Below are positions 1-11,894 of a DNA stretch of 64,000 nt, one piece after another (the first letter of the stretch is position 1; each line of letters starts with the position of its first letter). The DNA is from Zeus faber. Lineage: Eukaryota; Chordata; Actinopteri; Zeiformes; Zeidae. The position numbers were made by a program, and so were the translations under genes. The notes below the pieces were generated by a model, which saw only the letters and a list, made by a program, of their open reading frames with translations, did no database searches and was not told the origin of the DNA. Location: contig OY482848.1 in NCBI GenBank assembly GCA_960531495.1, positions 31,085,677 through 31,149,676 of the forward strand, given 5' to 3'.

Positions 1-118
1 CTGGCATGGGAACGGGAAGGAACTGAAGGAAGTTGCTCGGGAAAAGGACGTCTGGGCCACCCTGTTCAACCTGTTGCCTCCGTGACCTGTTTAAGCGGCA
101 TAAAAATCGATGAATGGA
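1..118 (+). repeat. Possible LINE 3' end remnant
   Basis: A short frame at the left edge (about 19-81) ends in a charged and hydrophobic run with a terminal Leu-Leu-Pro-Pro and a stop. It is followed by an AAGCGG-type tail with GATGAATGGATA units, which resembles the ends of fish CR1/L2-type LINEs. Only the last 20 or so codons are in the window, so the family is a guess. Confidence 0.25.
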
Positions 119-592
119 TAAAATCAATTGAGCAGAGTAACACCGCCGCCCAGTGGTGGCTAAAAGATCTGATGGCTTCAGTTTACACCAGTTTAGCTTT
201 CTCCATGAGCCTAAAATTTGTTGTAAAATATGACGAACATTGTATATATACATTTTTAAGGACAAATTTAATTTGTGTAAGTGTCTTTCTTGGCATGGTC
301 TTGGTCTGGTTGATACAGGCCTTTTATCAGATATTTTACATACACCATGCACTGAGCTTCTAGCTTCTATACTTCTATACTTCTTTTTGGCCTCACAGTC
401 TTGGCTCATTAACACTCTATGATGTGTCTTTACCGGTCTTTCTCTTTATCCCCATCTCTCTCTCTTTCCTATCTTTGTCTTACCCTGGCTCGCCTACCTC
501 TTATTACTTTGCTCGTCCCCACCTCGCCATCCCTGATGGCATCGCGGCCTTCCCTCTCCTCTGCTCTTCTCCCGCCCTCGCCGGCCTCTCAG

Positions 593-661
593 GGCTACAG
601 AGCAGAGGAGCGCTTCACCTCTTTCAGATCCTGTTTGAAGAAGGAGCTGGCGAGCAGATAA
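593..661 (+). other. Candidate terminal exon, gene unknown
   Basis: A pyrimidine-rich stretch (about 545-590) ends in CTCTCAG, then an open frame of 22 codons runs to TAA at 659-661. The peptide is basic and polar (GYRAEERFTSF... ELASR). It has the form of a last coding exon of a plus-strand gene whose body lies left of the window. I do not recognise the product, and the upstream human neighbours of VPS37A gave no match by eye. It could be chance. Confidence 0.2.
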
Positions 662-949
662 GTACCACAAACAAACCACAACTACATCCACAACAACGAT
701 CAGTCCAACAGTGAACAGCCAGTGGCGACAGAAAAATGGATGTTGTTCCAGAGCCATTGACAACAAGTTCACTTCCTGGTACCGTAGAGCCTCATTCATG
801 TAAAGGTCGTCATCCGGGGAACCTGGAACATACAGTCGACCAACCCATGAATGAATATACATGAAAACTGTCCCGCCAAATTGTTGAAACTTCAGAGTTC
901 CCAAACAATTATCGTGATAATAAAGTTGGTTTGTTTTTGCCTTCACCAG

Positions 950-1065
950 GTGAACCGTGGACATCACGCCTCCTTCTCCGGCTGCGTTCGCTCCGAGGCA
1001 AGGAGACACGTTGGACAGCTCTGGAGGAGGTTAAGGGAGAAAGCTTGAAGCAGATGAAGAATTGA
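950..1065 (+). other. Second candidate terminal exon, gene unknown
   Basis: A convincing acceptor (TTTGTTTTTGCCTTCACCAG, ending at 949) precedes a 37-codon frame rich in Arg, Leu, Lys and Glu that ends with TGA at 1063-1065. A run of 16 or so G follows. If the exon at 593-661 is skipped, this could be an alternative last exon of the same unknown transcript. No homology is recognised and no donor partner is in the window. Confidence 0.2.
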
Positions 1066-2520
1066 GGGGGGGGGGGGGGGGCGGTTGGGCTGCCATGGAG
1101 GTGATGGAGACGATAACGGGAGAAGAGCCGGCTTTGCACTGAATTCAAAAAATGGGTCTGACATTCGGAGCTCAACGTCCGGCAGCCACGCTGTTGCATG
1201 TCGAGATTCCACATCACAAATGTCGGAGAAAACGGGAGAGGTGGGTCTTCTCTAGTACTACATTGACTATGTACTATTTCTAATGAATGAATCTTCCTTT
1301 ATATAGTGTTTACAATGTGTGCACAAATAAAAAAAATACACACAATTTGATTAATATAAATAAAGATTTAGTTTTAAGCCCAGCTCCAATAACCGTGCTT
1401 GTCATACTCGGCAACAGTGGCTTCCAGTCGTACTTTGTCGGATCCAAAATTTGAAGAGTGGAACAATTTCCATGCATCCGGACCGTCTGTGGATCTGGCA
1501 CTGCAGAGTGTCGTTGCGTTTTGCATGCTGTTGGTTTCCAACTCTCCTTAGAAACGAACAAGACTTTGCGGATTCAGTGTAAAGCCGGTTTGAACAGAGA
1601 AAGACTACAGTTGCAGCTAAGATGAAGGAATTCGGAGGGATCGACCTTCCACCGTTCACTTGTGACCAGCCTGGTTTCAATCTCACGCAAGGGCTTCGAA
1701 GACCTCATTTGGCTAAAGCTATGAACAAGGCCACGTACGGCCATCTCGAAAACAACATGGTCCTTAAATAACATATTCTAGCTCTTTTTTAGTGGCTTCC
1801 ATTTCCAGTATGTTTACCTTATCACTACAATTAATACTTTGTTTTAACGAGATTGTATAATTTGGGAAATTAGTAAAAACTTGAAATATTCTGAGGTTGT
1901 CTTCACATTTGTGTAATCTTCTCATATCTTTATTCGTAACTGTTCTTTATGCTTTTGTTTAAGCAGCTTGTTTTGCTCTGGCGGGGTGTTTAGTCATGAG
2001 AACTCTACAAAGGAATGCTACATTACATTTAAAGTAGTATTACAGATAGGACTCCACTGACTGCCATTGATTAGGGAGTGTATGTATACGTTCTTTTCAA
2101 ATTTGGTATTTCCTTGACCAAATCCTCATGTATTGCCCATCTGTTGTGTGACCATGTGTTTATGTGATGCATTGCATGTACAATATAGTTGTCTGACATC
2201 CACATAGGTGCCTTCTACCCATTTCCTCTCTCGTAGATCAAATTTTGCAACAACCAAACTGATTATACTATCTATTTAACACTGTGTAGCTTTATGCAAT
2301 TGCACTTGAGGTCGCTATACTGTATGTATGTGTTGTTGACCATATAATGCACAATTTAAAAAAAAAGAATCTTTATTGTAAGATATATCAATATATGTGT
2401 TATACTTAATCAATTATTTTGTGCCTCTCTTAATAGAGCTACTAAAGTGGAAAAAGTTCCTTTCTGGATTCTGAACAATGGAATGATGAAGCATGAATAA
2501 AATATTTTAAGAAGAAAAAC
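1066..2520 (+). other. Possible 3' UTR with polyadenylation signal
   Basis: No long frame is convincing here. The sequence becomes AT-rich after 1250. An AATAAA at 2496-2501, followed by a GT-rich stretch near 2525, could be the polyadenylation site of the unknown upstream transcript. Frames of 60-90 codons between 1310 and 1774 match nothing I know. Confidence 0.2.
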
Positions 2521-3309
2521 ATCTTCTGGGAGTTTTGTGCCTTGACCGTCCTAAGCCTTCATAGATAGTGACACAATTTATGGTCTAAAGTTATCGGCAA
2601 CCACTGGAATGATTAAGTTAATACAATTAAACCTTCATTGTGGATAATGTTGCCACTGTTTTCTTGTTACTTACCAGTTACTGGAGTGATAGTGATAGCA
2701 TTTACTATCATCCATTGAAACATGAACCATGAATCATGAAACAAGAATATAGACATAGTTCAGCGATGGGTGTGAATATTTTGCTTATTCGTAGTATATT
2801 CCGTAGTAAATTGTTTATTGGTTCAAACTGGATTGTGGGTAGTGTTAACTACATGCTTGGTTGGGGTTTTTCGCATCAAAGATGTATTTTTTATTTGGAT
2901 TTAATTTAATGAGTTTTTATTTAGTGATAGTTTATAACATTTTATTGTGAATGACTGACCAGGGGAAAACCACGCTTGAAGTGCACTAAGCTCTAAATGA
3001 ATTGGAGTCAATGGGCAAATGTCTAAAATTCCAATTTAGGCTTTTTCTTTTATTTATTTATCTTTCTATATGCTCATTTGTATAAACACTGTCCAGATAG
3101 AATTTTTAAACCTGTTTCTCATTTAAATGCAGTTTATTGTTTAACCCCCATCCATTAAACATGCTCATAATAAACCACCATTTGAAAGCTGTATAGGTAT
3201 GCCTCTGCAAAATTTTCAAATATCCTGTTTTGAAATTAAAATGATACAAAAGTGTTATTTATACGCATTCATATGACAATTAACAAACTAACTAAATTAC
3301 AAGTTTTAA
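2521..3309. other. AT-rich spacer
   Basis: No open frame, clear repeat or RNA gene is seen. The right end abuts the 3' breakpoint of the Gmr1-like element. Confidence 0.5.
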
Positions 3310-4334
3310 CAATTGATTACACTTGACTGGATCTGGAGCACCCTTTCGAGTTAGGTCGGTCAAGTGGCCGGACAGTGCCGAAAATTCTGGCACAAACCTA
3401 TAGTACCTGGCCAGCCCCAAAAACCGCTTTACCTCCGCCTTAGTGTTTGGGTCCTGGCGTATTCACAACTGCAGCGGTCTTATCCACCTGGGGTTGGAGA
3501 AAGCCCCAACCCAAGTGGTACCCCAGATGCCATACCTTCCTCCGCCCAACCGTGCACTTCTTTGGGTTTGCGGTGAGACCAGCACGCCTCAGGGAGGCTA
3601 ACACCGCGCCCACATGCCGCAGGTGTTGCTCCCATGTATTGCTTTATCATCTAAGTACAGTATGAAGCAGCAAATGCTGCATGTGGGCAAAGGACGTGGC
3701 CCATGAGTCTCTCTTAAAGGTCGCAGGGCACAAAACAATCTGAACGGAAGCACGCAAAACTGGTAAAGGCCTTGCAGGGCGGAGAAGGCAGATTTTCCTT
3801 GGACTGCTGGGACAAGGGAAACTGCCAGTAGCCCTTGGTTTAATCCAGTGTCGTCAAAAAAAAAGCCGTACCTAACCGGTCGCGAATCTCGTCGACGCAG
3901 GGCATTGAGGAGACGTTGAACTTTGACACCACGTTCACCATCCAGTAACGTACACACAGAACCGCACCGACCCATCGGGCTTACCCACTAGCACGATGGA
4001 GCTGTACCATTCACTCGTAGATTCCTCTATTACCCTCATGTCGCAGCATGGCCTCTAATCCCGCCTGCGATATTTTGCATTTGTGTTCGAGCAGGCAATA
4101 CGGCCGGGAGCGCACCTTCACCCACGGCGTCGTCTCCACATGATGGAGGGGCGTACGGCCGGGCAGGCGAGAGAACACGTTGGCAAAGCGCCGCTGCAGT
4201 GCCGTGACGTTCACGCTCCTGCCGGGAGAGAGATGGTGTGATCCGTGGTGGGCCGTGGTTGGATCAGCCGATTTTGGAACCTCCAGCCCCAACTCATCCC
4301 TACCAATTATCGCTGCGGCCAGTGCTACGGTCAC
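3310..4334 (-). pseudogene. Ty3/Gypsy reverse transcriptase remnant
   Basis: The frame from 4334 begins with the integrase-to-RT linker (IIGRDELGLEV, then LQRRFANVFS). RT landmarks follow across several frames: a KPDGSVRFCV strand near 3980-3950, LYQF near 3760, the catalytic YLDD at 3657-3646, and the SLRRAGLTANPKKC and FLGLARYY blocks near 3590 and 3390. Stops and frameshifts separate them. The sequence stops after the thumb, before RNase H. Confidence 0.75.
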
Positions 4335-4596
4335 ACCCTCCCTCCATTATTTTAGAATTTTTAGCTAAGTTTTAGGTAAATTTGGGCGCACTATCAGATA
4401 GATGTGAATCTCCCCATGCACCCAACGGATATTGACCCACGATGTCTCTACCTGTGTCGAATCAGGTGTTAGTGAATCATCGTCTATAAACAGACCAAGT
4501 CCAGCAAAGTCGGATGTCTACCCCCTTGTAACCTTACAGGCACACAGTAGGCCCCTTCTCGACTGGGGGAGGGATCCGGCGGACCTCCATGATGGG

Positions 4597-4638
4597 ACAG
4601 TCCTGGAAGTCATGGTCGGGTCGCCCGCATCGCCAGCA
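4597..4638 (-). other. Gag CCHC zinc knuckle
   Basis: Fourteen codons read CWRCGRPDHDFQDC, which fits C-X2-C-X4-H-X4-C with all four zinc ligands kept. This is the nucleic-acid binding knuckle at the end of gag. It lies in a different frame from the longer minus-strand frames around it, so it is easy to overlook. Confidence 0.8.
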
Positions 4639-5039
4639 TTTCTGCCCAGGCGTCCACCCCATTCCCGGTGGTCCCGGGGCCGCGCCACCCTGGAAGAATC
4701 GGGTGTTGGGAGGGTAGGAGGTGGACTCGCGCCATTGGTCGTCCCTCCTTTGGCTGGGAAAGGGGTGGGAGGTGGGCCCCTCCTGGGGCCCCGGAAGGGA
4801 GGAGGATGGTGATGGCTGGTGGTGAGGTCCGTGGCTCTGGTACCGGCCGGTCCTGTGACGACTCCCACATTGGATCTGGATGCAGGCCCCTCAGCGGCCT
4901 CCTGCAGCTCCCTCGGTGGGGCCCTCTCCGGGCCCACGCGGTTAGCGGCGGGGAGGGCGTAGGCCTCGGTGTGGTTCTCAGCCAGTGCTATGGCGGCTTA
5001 GAGGGAGGCCGGCCACAACCAGTTAGCGGCGCGGGCAAG

Positions 5040-5390
5040 GAGATTATCAATGAACTATTTGTTGGCCACCACCTCGACGATCTGGTGTGGGGAGTGCTCC
5101 TCTGATCATAGCCACTGCTGGGCCACATCCAGGAGCTGCTGGGCGTGCAGGAACTGCCATCCCATAGTGGCATAGGGGAGGGACTGGAAGCGGAGGTGGT
5201 GGCCTTCTGGTGTTCTCCCAACCTGTTCCATCACCAACCCTAACCCTCCAGATGACAGCATAGCTTGTCCGATGCTCCGGGGATAGGGCATGTGCTGCCA
5301 GCTGGGCTTCACCTGGGAGGTGGGGAACAAGCCGCCACGCCCACCAGCAGTCCGACCAGCCAGCCACCTCGGCCATCTGCTCAAAACTGG
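5040..5390 (-). pseudogene. Gag remnant with SCAN-like region
   Basis: Two overlapping minus-strand frames (5376-5047 and 5384-5106) each carry part of one domain. One holds the stretch with WRLVPHLPGEAQLAA, the other the stretch with QQLLDVAQQWL. Together they match the capsid-like region of Gmr1-type gag, the source proposed for the vertebrate SCAN domain. Frameshifts move the signal between frames, so no intact protein can be made. Confidence 0.6.
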
Positions 5391-5760
5391 CGAGGAATGC
5401 CTAGGGACTGTCCTACCCCGTCATCCTCTGTAACGTGGGGACGGGGGGCCCGGAAGACATTCCTCACCCTGTCCGGTGTGCTCCTGGAGGAGGACCTGGA
5501 TGGTCTGCTGGCTCTCCCGGAAACGCCTCGCAGACCCTCGCCATTTCCTGGAACTGCAGGGCATTCTGCTCCTGCATTGTGACGAGGGCGGCTACCATCT
5601 GTTCCAGGCGGGAAGCCTTCCGGGATTCTGCCTTGCGCTACTCCATTCTGTTCAGGTGCCACTGAACCATTACTTAAAAAACAACCAGGGTGCACGGACA
5701 GGGCAGCCAGCTCCCCCACGTGTTTAGCAGGTAACAGAGAAAGCAGAAGCACCATTTTGA

Positions 5761-6340
5761 CAGACAGCTGTTTTAAAGGGATAGTGTCAATGAAGAACAG
5801 CTGCAGCTTCAGTCACTAAGGGTCTGCCACAAGGCTAAGGCTCATTACGGTTGTTGTTGTTGTGTTAAGGTTTATATTTGGTCATCTTTTTCTGCTTATA
5901 CCACAGAAAAGATGGCTTTGCATATTTTTATCCATCACAAGTAATCAAGTATAAACTGTTTTTTTCTGATAACCAAATATGACCACTCTAATGTTTATGC
6001 ATAGAAAACCCGTATTTCTCACATAATTCACTTACCCTCACACATAACTTACACCCATCACCCACCATATTATTGGACCACCATTATCCTTGTCGTATTT
6101 GAGCACTCACTACAGTTGTGTTATGCATTTGTTTAGTACACTCACTACAGTTGTTTGATTATGGATTTGCTCACAGGTACATCTATGTGCTGCTTTTTTG
6201 CCTACAATATATCCAGCATGCTCAATGTTACCATCTAAAAGCCATACGTTATCCAGCATACTCATTGTTGTCATATGGTATCCAGCATAACCAGTGTTAC
6301 ACATTAAAGTCTTTCATTTATCCTTGTTTTTCTGTTAGAA
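5761..6340. other. AT-rich spacer with degenerate repeats
   Basis: No gene is seen. Between 6100 and 6300 the phrases CACTCACTACAGTTGT and ATCCAGCAT(A/G)CTCA recur imperfectly, as in an old minisatellite with a unit of about 50-60 bp. Confidence 0.35.
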
Positions 6341-7013
6341 TGTGACTTCAGAAGTCACAAATGGCAGAATGTTGTGGTTAATTAGTAACCCCACATGAAA
6401 ATAACCTATTACATTTTATACTTAACCACCAATACTCAAGATATTTGAATCAAAAAACATTTTAAAAATGTATGCAATAAAACCGAAACGAAGGGATATA
6501 ATTAAATAATAAAAATACCTCAAGTCTTCTACAAAATGTATCAAAAAAAAATAAAAAAATGTCAACTATAAAACCAGAAGACGGAGCTCAAGTCGTCTAC
6601 ACAAATAGGAGGGAAGAAATGTGGTAAAAAATGGCGCAGAAGTTCCAGGAATCATAGAGAAGGGCCTCTTCCAAGAAAGAGGAGGGTGCCCAGTCATAAG
6701 GCTGTGATTGGCTGTCTGGAAGATGCCAGACACGCCAGAACACCTGATGACAGGACTACAAGCTGTAATTGTCTCAACCCCACAAGGAATGTGATTGGTT
6801 ATTCAGTTACCCCAAAAAAATAAAAAAGCCCAGGATTGCGAGTGGTTCCCGGCGCTGAAAGGTGTAGAAGAAATAAAAGAACAAAGGCTCGGTTGTTCAG
6901 TCGGTTTCGGAAGCCTGTTCAAAGTTTACTGCTAGATTTGTCCCTCTGATACACAATAAACTTTTTTTATTTTTGATTTTTTTAATCTGTGCTGTCAGCA
7001 TGCTGGGCATACA
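6341..7013 (+). mobile_element. Putative solo LTR of a retroelement
   Basis: The block starts TGTGACTTC and ends near GGGCATACA, giving TG...CA termini. It has an A/T-rich TATA-like run near 6812-6828, a GC-richer transcribed-looking stretch (6830-6950) and AATAAA at 6954-6959 followed by a T-rich tract, as in the U3-R-U5 order of an LTR. Positions 6370-6443 recur inverted at 11895-11969, so it is a repeat family. No target duplication could be fixed. Confidence 0.4.
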
Positions 7014-7520
7014 ACAAAGAGTATTTGTATGATATTGCATCTAGGACAGAGTTCATCTGCATGTGGAGTTCAAGTTCTCAACCTGCAATGCAACTATTTA
7101 TTAATTCTTAAATCATCAAGAACTGCTGCAATAACTCTGTCCTGTGGATGACCTGTAGATGACAAGAGCACAGTTTTTGGTTATAGAGAACGACCACCAA
7201 CCCCCCTCTTTGGAGAACTATTTATCATGTTTGGGTCTATAAACAACTGATCACTACTCCAAGAGGGGGAGAATCACCAGAGGTGAGACAAATAAACATA
7301 GAACCAACAACATTTACACAAAAACATAAACATTGGACGACAACATGTATTGAAAAACAGTGAATTAAGTCCAGGAAAACAACAACTGGTCATGTGGCAT
7401 CTTCCTGTCATAGACATGGCAGTAAATGAGGGAGGAACGGAGAGGAATACGACCAGGAGGATGCTGGGGTGCACTCAACGCAGGTGTGGTGGTGTGTACA
7501 TGTGTGTGTGATGGGACAGC
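7014..7520. other. Spacer without gene
   Basis: Low-complexity and unique-looking DNA. No frame, RNA gene or transposon protein is recognised. Confidence 0.4.
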
Positions 7521-7521
7521 C

Positions 7522-7576
<55 letters not shown>

Positions 7577-7601
7577 GCGTTTGTGTGTGTGTGTGTGTGT
7601 A
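7521..7601. repeat. (GT)n microsatellite
   Basis: About 80 bp of alternating GT with a few interruptions (GCGTGTGCGTTTG in the middle). Confidence 0.9.
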
Positions 7602-7639
7602 AGACGTGAGTGTACGTGACTTATCCCCACTTGTACTGG

Positions 7640-8065
7640 GGTATAAGGTTGGTATTATGTTGTGGTGCCTTCAAGCAGCGGAAAGGGCCCCGAAGCCCCC
7701 CAAACTCTGCAGCCTTGTAGACACCCTACGGCTGCAGGAAAGCCCCGAGCACCCTGCCCTGCGGCCACAGAATACCCCCGGGCCCCCAGAGAAGCCAGAG
7801 GGCCGTAGAGCAACCCCCACACCCAGCCCCGAGGAGCATTACCCAGTCCCAGGGAGGACGAGGAGACCCAGCACCCCAGGAGTGCACACAGACAACCAAC
7901 CCCCAGGTGCAGGCACAAGACGCAGTCGCAGGCACAGAACCCGGGCCGTGGGCGCCAGGCACACACCGCAGGCCCCACGGCGGCAGACTGACAACCCGCC
8001 TGAACCTCCCGCCCCGCAGGTGAGCCGGCAGGACTCCCATGCCCACCCACGCCTCGCGTAAGGGG
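7640..8065. repeat. GC-rich, C/A-skewed island, probable repeat
   Basis: About 420 bp of strongly C/A-skewed sequence inside AT-rich DNA. It gives long Pro/Arg-rich frames on both strands (151, 145 and 131 codons), the usual sign of composition rather than coding. The skew and sharp edges suggest a dispersed repeat. I do not know the family. Confidence 0.35.
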
Positions 8066-10690
8066 GTGGGTAAGTTATAGCTGTCTGCCATGATTATCGT
8101 TATATTTCCCATCGTGTAGTGGTCCTTTAAGTGGGATGGGTAGGGTTGCTTTGACCTGGGCACATAGACTTAAACACTTGGGTGAGAGACGCATATTATG
8201 ACAACATTGTTTGGTCTAGGTCTAGATTGTAAACGTGGGGTCCGTGGAATAATTCTGTGATTCCCAAACAGTTATGTTAACCAGCCAACTACAATCTCAG
8301 TACCAAAATAAATGCATGCACCCCTGTGTAACAACAGAACCATATTATCACAACATATAATATGTAGGAGATAATGTTCATAGAATATCATTAGAATCAT
8401 GCAGGGTTTTCAAATGTTCCTAGAATGCATTGTTGGAATGTTTCCTGAACATAATCCCATCTACACAATCCATGAATTGAGTTAATCTAAAAGTGATAAA
8501 TATTAACTTGACAATCTGATCAATACTGGTTTAAGTAATGTCATTTGTATGTGGCTTTTTTTGACAGAAGACAGACCTAACCGTATTGGTCTCCCAGACA
8601 GCACTTCATGTGGGGACAGTCTGGTCATGCCATGTGATCGTCCTTGCATTCCCATCATCACTAATGGCAGTAATTAAACTTAGTTGAGCTTACCTTCACT
8701 AGGATTTCATTGAGAAAAACATGTCAATTATCATTATCAATATTTTAATTATCACAAGGAGTCAGCTCGATAAAGTCCATCATGAGGTGTTTGAAAGGAG
8801 CACTTGAAATAGAATGCAGAAAGCTGGTGGTGGAAATGCCTGTTCCTGCATAGTTCTAAGCACAATCATTATATTTACATATTTCTCTCACTACCTCCCT
8901 CCCCCCTTTTGCCAAATAGTACTCACCATAATGTCAAAATAAGCAAAGCAATAAAAAACTAGCAGGGGAGATACGAGGAGGGGAGAAACTTTGGCTTGTC
9001 ACAACAATATTTCAGTGCAGAATGCCTGCGAGTAGAGGAAAAACAAGATTAGTGTGGTATCCTGTGTCCTCATCTGCAGATGAAACAAAATTTATTAGAC
9101 AAGAGCAATATCAGGTACGGAGGCTTTGTTGGCTGCGTTGGAATCAACATTTGCTATAGAGATGGGGTCAAGTACATTAATGTAAATAAAACAAATAGGA
9201 AGATCAGAATGGGAGGGTTTTGACATCAAAACATTAAACTGATGTTCTGTATATCTCAATAGTCAGCTACAACGCACCGTATCACATTGGCTTGTACACA
9301 TTCATGGAATCAAAATGAAACGAAAGACAATTTACAATAGATAGAAACACAAACACAACCGGTTGGACAAAACAGACAAACACTGTTTTATACAAAAACA
9401 GATGACGGAGAGGCAGACAAAATGAAAATCCTCCTCGTAATCAACCCAATATCCCCAGAACCAAGATGCTCAGCATAGTGTGCAACAGGACGTAATTCAT
9501 CTCCATAAGATTGCAACAACACAGCTAATCATAAACCCATCTCCCTCATCCACAGTTAACGCAATCCAGCAGAGTTGGTGCAAAAGTTTGTTTGAAAGCA
9601 ACAAAAACGTTCTCCCAACTAATGGCTGGGCGAACGTTACTTCATTCCATGATCCGAAAACAACAATAATTACAACAAATTAAATTGTGACCTTAAATAA
9701 TGAACGTTCTTTTGTGCCGGCTAGAGTTATAAGGAAAAATAAACTATGTGACCATCCTGTTGTAAGTTTTTTAGGAAGTCCTGTGTATCAATGACACAAG
9801 CAGATCAATAAACTATCAACATTCAAATTTATGTGCTGCCATTAATAAACTCAAAATCAGCCAAAACAAATTTCCGTAATGTGGCAGAAAAAATACATTA
9901 CTGGAGGCTCCACATAACTTCAATGATAAGTTAAGTAACTAGAGAGGGTAAGGAAAAATAATGTGATTCACACACTAAATCATTTTAAAATTTAGCTTCC
10001 AAAACTATATTCCTAATTTATTTATATAATTTTACTTATACCCTTAAAGGTACAACTAATAACTGCAAACAATAATTCTTAGAACTCAGCAGTCATAAAG
10101 GTAATAGAAGCCGTACTGGCGTTGATCAATAACATTTGATCAACTATCCATTATCTCAATGGTCAATTTGTGTCACCTAACTGCTAAAAAAAATTACATG
10201 AATTATGCGTAAAGCTTTGAATTGCTAGTCTTACATCCTGGCCAGGGAGTATTCAACTATAAGTCACATCATCCTGCAGTCTGATTAGAGAAAATTTGAT
10301 AGGTTATTTTGCATTTCCAATCAAGTTAGCACATTTACTAAAAAATATATATATATGACAATAACAAATTGAGACCATCCAAAACCCTAGAAGAGCTATT
10401 ATTAACATAGTAAACACAATCAATGAAGCAATCACTTTTATCTATAATTTGTGCCTAATCCTGTTTCTACTTCATGATTTAATTTGCTAACTATTCAAGC
10501 CATTTTTAGAATTTTGAAAATTATTTAATTTAAATTTGCCAATACTTAAACTACAATGTAGTTTTCCTTAGAGAACATTTAATAATCTGTGTACTATCAG
10601 GATGGACTGATTGATAAGACAAACGGCTTCGAACACACACAAAAGCATCACCGGGAATCACAAGATATAATTTCCAGCATGACTTGAGGC
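8066..10690. other. AT-rich intergenic DNA
   Basis: About 2.6 kb with no frame above 67 codons and no transposon protein or RNA gene recognised. A (TA)-rich patch lies at about 10344-10357. Confidence 0.5.
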
Positions 10691-11278
10691 GATCAGCCAT
10701 CACACAGCTCCAAGTTGGAGCAGAAAAACATTTAGATTGTAGTCATTTAGTTTGACGTTTATATCCGATGCAGTGACATCATCGAATGCAGGTCCATAGG
10801 AGCACAATTGGCCAGGGCCCCCAACTGCGCAATATACCATTTTCCATTGCGCGTTCGTGGTACTTGGGGGCCACTTCATCTTCATCAGTGGAGAGGAGGA
10901 GCAGCAAAAGTCGACGCTTGCATTTCATTTCACACAACAGGACTTTGCTCATTGTTCAGAAAATGTCCCAAGCTATTCAGCCGGATGTTGGCCGAGCTGG
11001 AACTCTGTACACAAGGTCTTCACAGACCTTCTCAGCAATGCAGGAGTAGAGTGTCTCCCAGCAAAATATCAGGTGAATAGAATAGGCCTCGGTGAAGCCC
11101 AGGGGCACCAAATGTGCTTGCTGCAGACATTATCAAACGGGCAGTGTCATAAAGAAAACACTCCAGGGTTCTCTGATCGCAATGTCTCTCGGTGTTATCA
11201 CAGTAATCATGAACTCAACTTCTGAAAATTGCTTCAACAACTAGGCAAATTTAGGAGTGTCTGTGGAGGCAAGCCCAG
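10691..11278. other. Unassigned, moderately GC-rich segment
   Basis: Frames of 87-122 codons lie on the plus strand (10786-11225) and a 61-codon frame on the minus strand (10885-10700). None matches a family I know. It may be an old repeat, since composition changes sharply at both edges. Confidence 0.25.
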
Positions 11279-11497
11279 TTAAGGTTCTTGAGCCTGTTGT
11301 GGACCACCCCCCATGACTGCCGCAGGGATGCCCACGACAGCCCGCACAGTCACTCCCCACCTTGTCTCAGCATAGAGTCTCTTCTGATCTAACCCAAAGC
11401 CGCCTTCCAAAGCCTCGGGGTGAGCCCGGAGCCACTTCCACAGCTGGATCATAAAAACGAAGAAGGCTCCGTGGAGCCAACTGATAAACTGATCCCT
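11279..11497 (-). other. Unidentified minus-strand open frame
   Basis: A frame of about 72 codons ends in TAA at 11281-11279. It is Trp/Leu-rich at its start (QLWKWLRAHPEAL) and Gly/Pro-rich at its end. The only early Met is internal, so if real it would be an exon or a decayed fragment. No homology is recognised. Confidence 0.2.
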
Positions 11498-11742
11498 TGG
11501 ACTTCCTTATGTACTCACAAAGTTCTCATGTCCTGCCCCTTTTCAGCGAACCAATCTTAGTCCAGGGGACCAATTGCAGTCTTGTGACCTCATCCCCTGT
11601 TCCCAAAAAGGCCTGTCACGGTTTTTGGAATGACCGCTTCATATTTCACCAAATATGGGCAGGTTCCCTTTTCCTGATGTCGGACATGACCTTTGGCCCA
11701 TTTCTTCGTTTCTGCTGCCTTTTCATTCCTGTTTTTGTAGGA

Positions 11743-11878
11743 GACTTTGGCTCCCTCTGCTGGTTGCATGATGTACTAGACTTTGGCTTCCTCTGTTGGT
11801 TGCATGATGTAACTAGACTTTGGCTCCCTCGGCTGGTTGCATGATGTACTAGACTTTGGCTCCTTCCGCTGGTTTTTT
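11743..11878 (+). repeat. 36-bp minisatellite, four copies
   Basis: Copies of a unit beginning GACTTTGGCTCC and containing GGTTGCATGATGT start at 11743, 11779, 11816 and 11852, so the spacings are 36, 37 and 36 bp. The last copy decays after CTGG. Confidence 0.85.
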
Positions 11879-11894
11879 ACTCAAGATAAATGGT

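Larger units (their letters stand above)
3310..5760 (-). mobile_element. Gmr1-like Ty3/Gypsy element, broken (gag-PR-RT)
   Basis: Read leftwards, this segment holds the end of gag with a SCAN-like region (about 5390-5040), a CCHC zinc knuckle (4638-4597), a short aspartic-protease tail (about 4440-4380), the linker that precedes reverse transcriptase in Gmr1-type elements (4334-4180) and reverse transcriptase (about 4200-3310). Integrase is missing from the place it occupies in Gmr1-type elements, between protease and RT, and RNase H is cut off at 3310. Many frameshifts and stops break it. No LTR is recognised at either end. The GC content contrasts sharply with the AT-rich flanks. Confidence 0.75.

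Noticed and set aside
4432..5727. Plus-strand frames of 105-145 codons
   Set aside because: They are shadows of the minus-strand Gmr1-like gag, whose zinc knuckle and SCAN-like block lie on the other strand.
7606..8163. Three long Pro/Arg-rich frames on both strands
   Set aside because: They arise from one C/A-skewed GC-rich block. No splice sites, domains or conserved motif.
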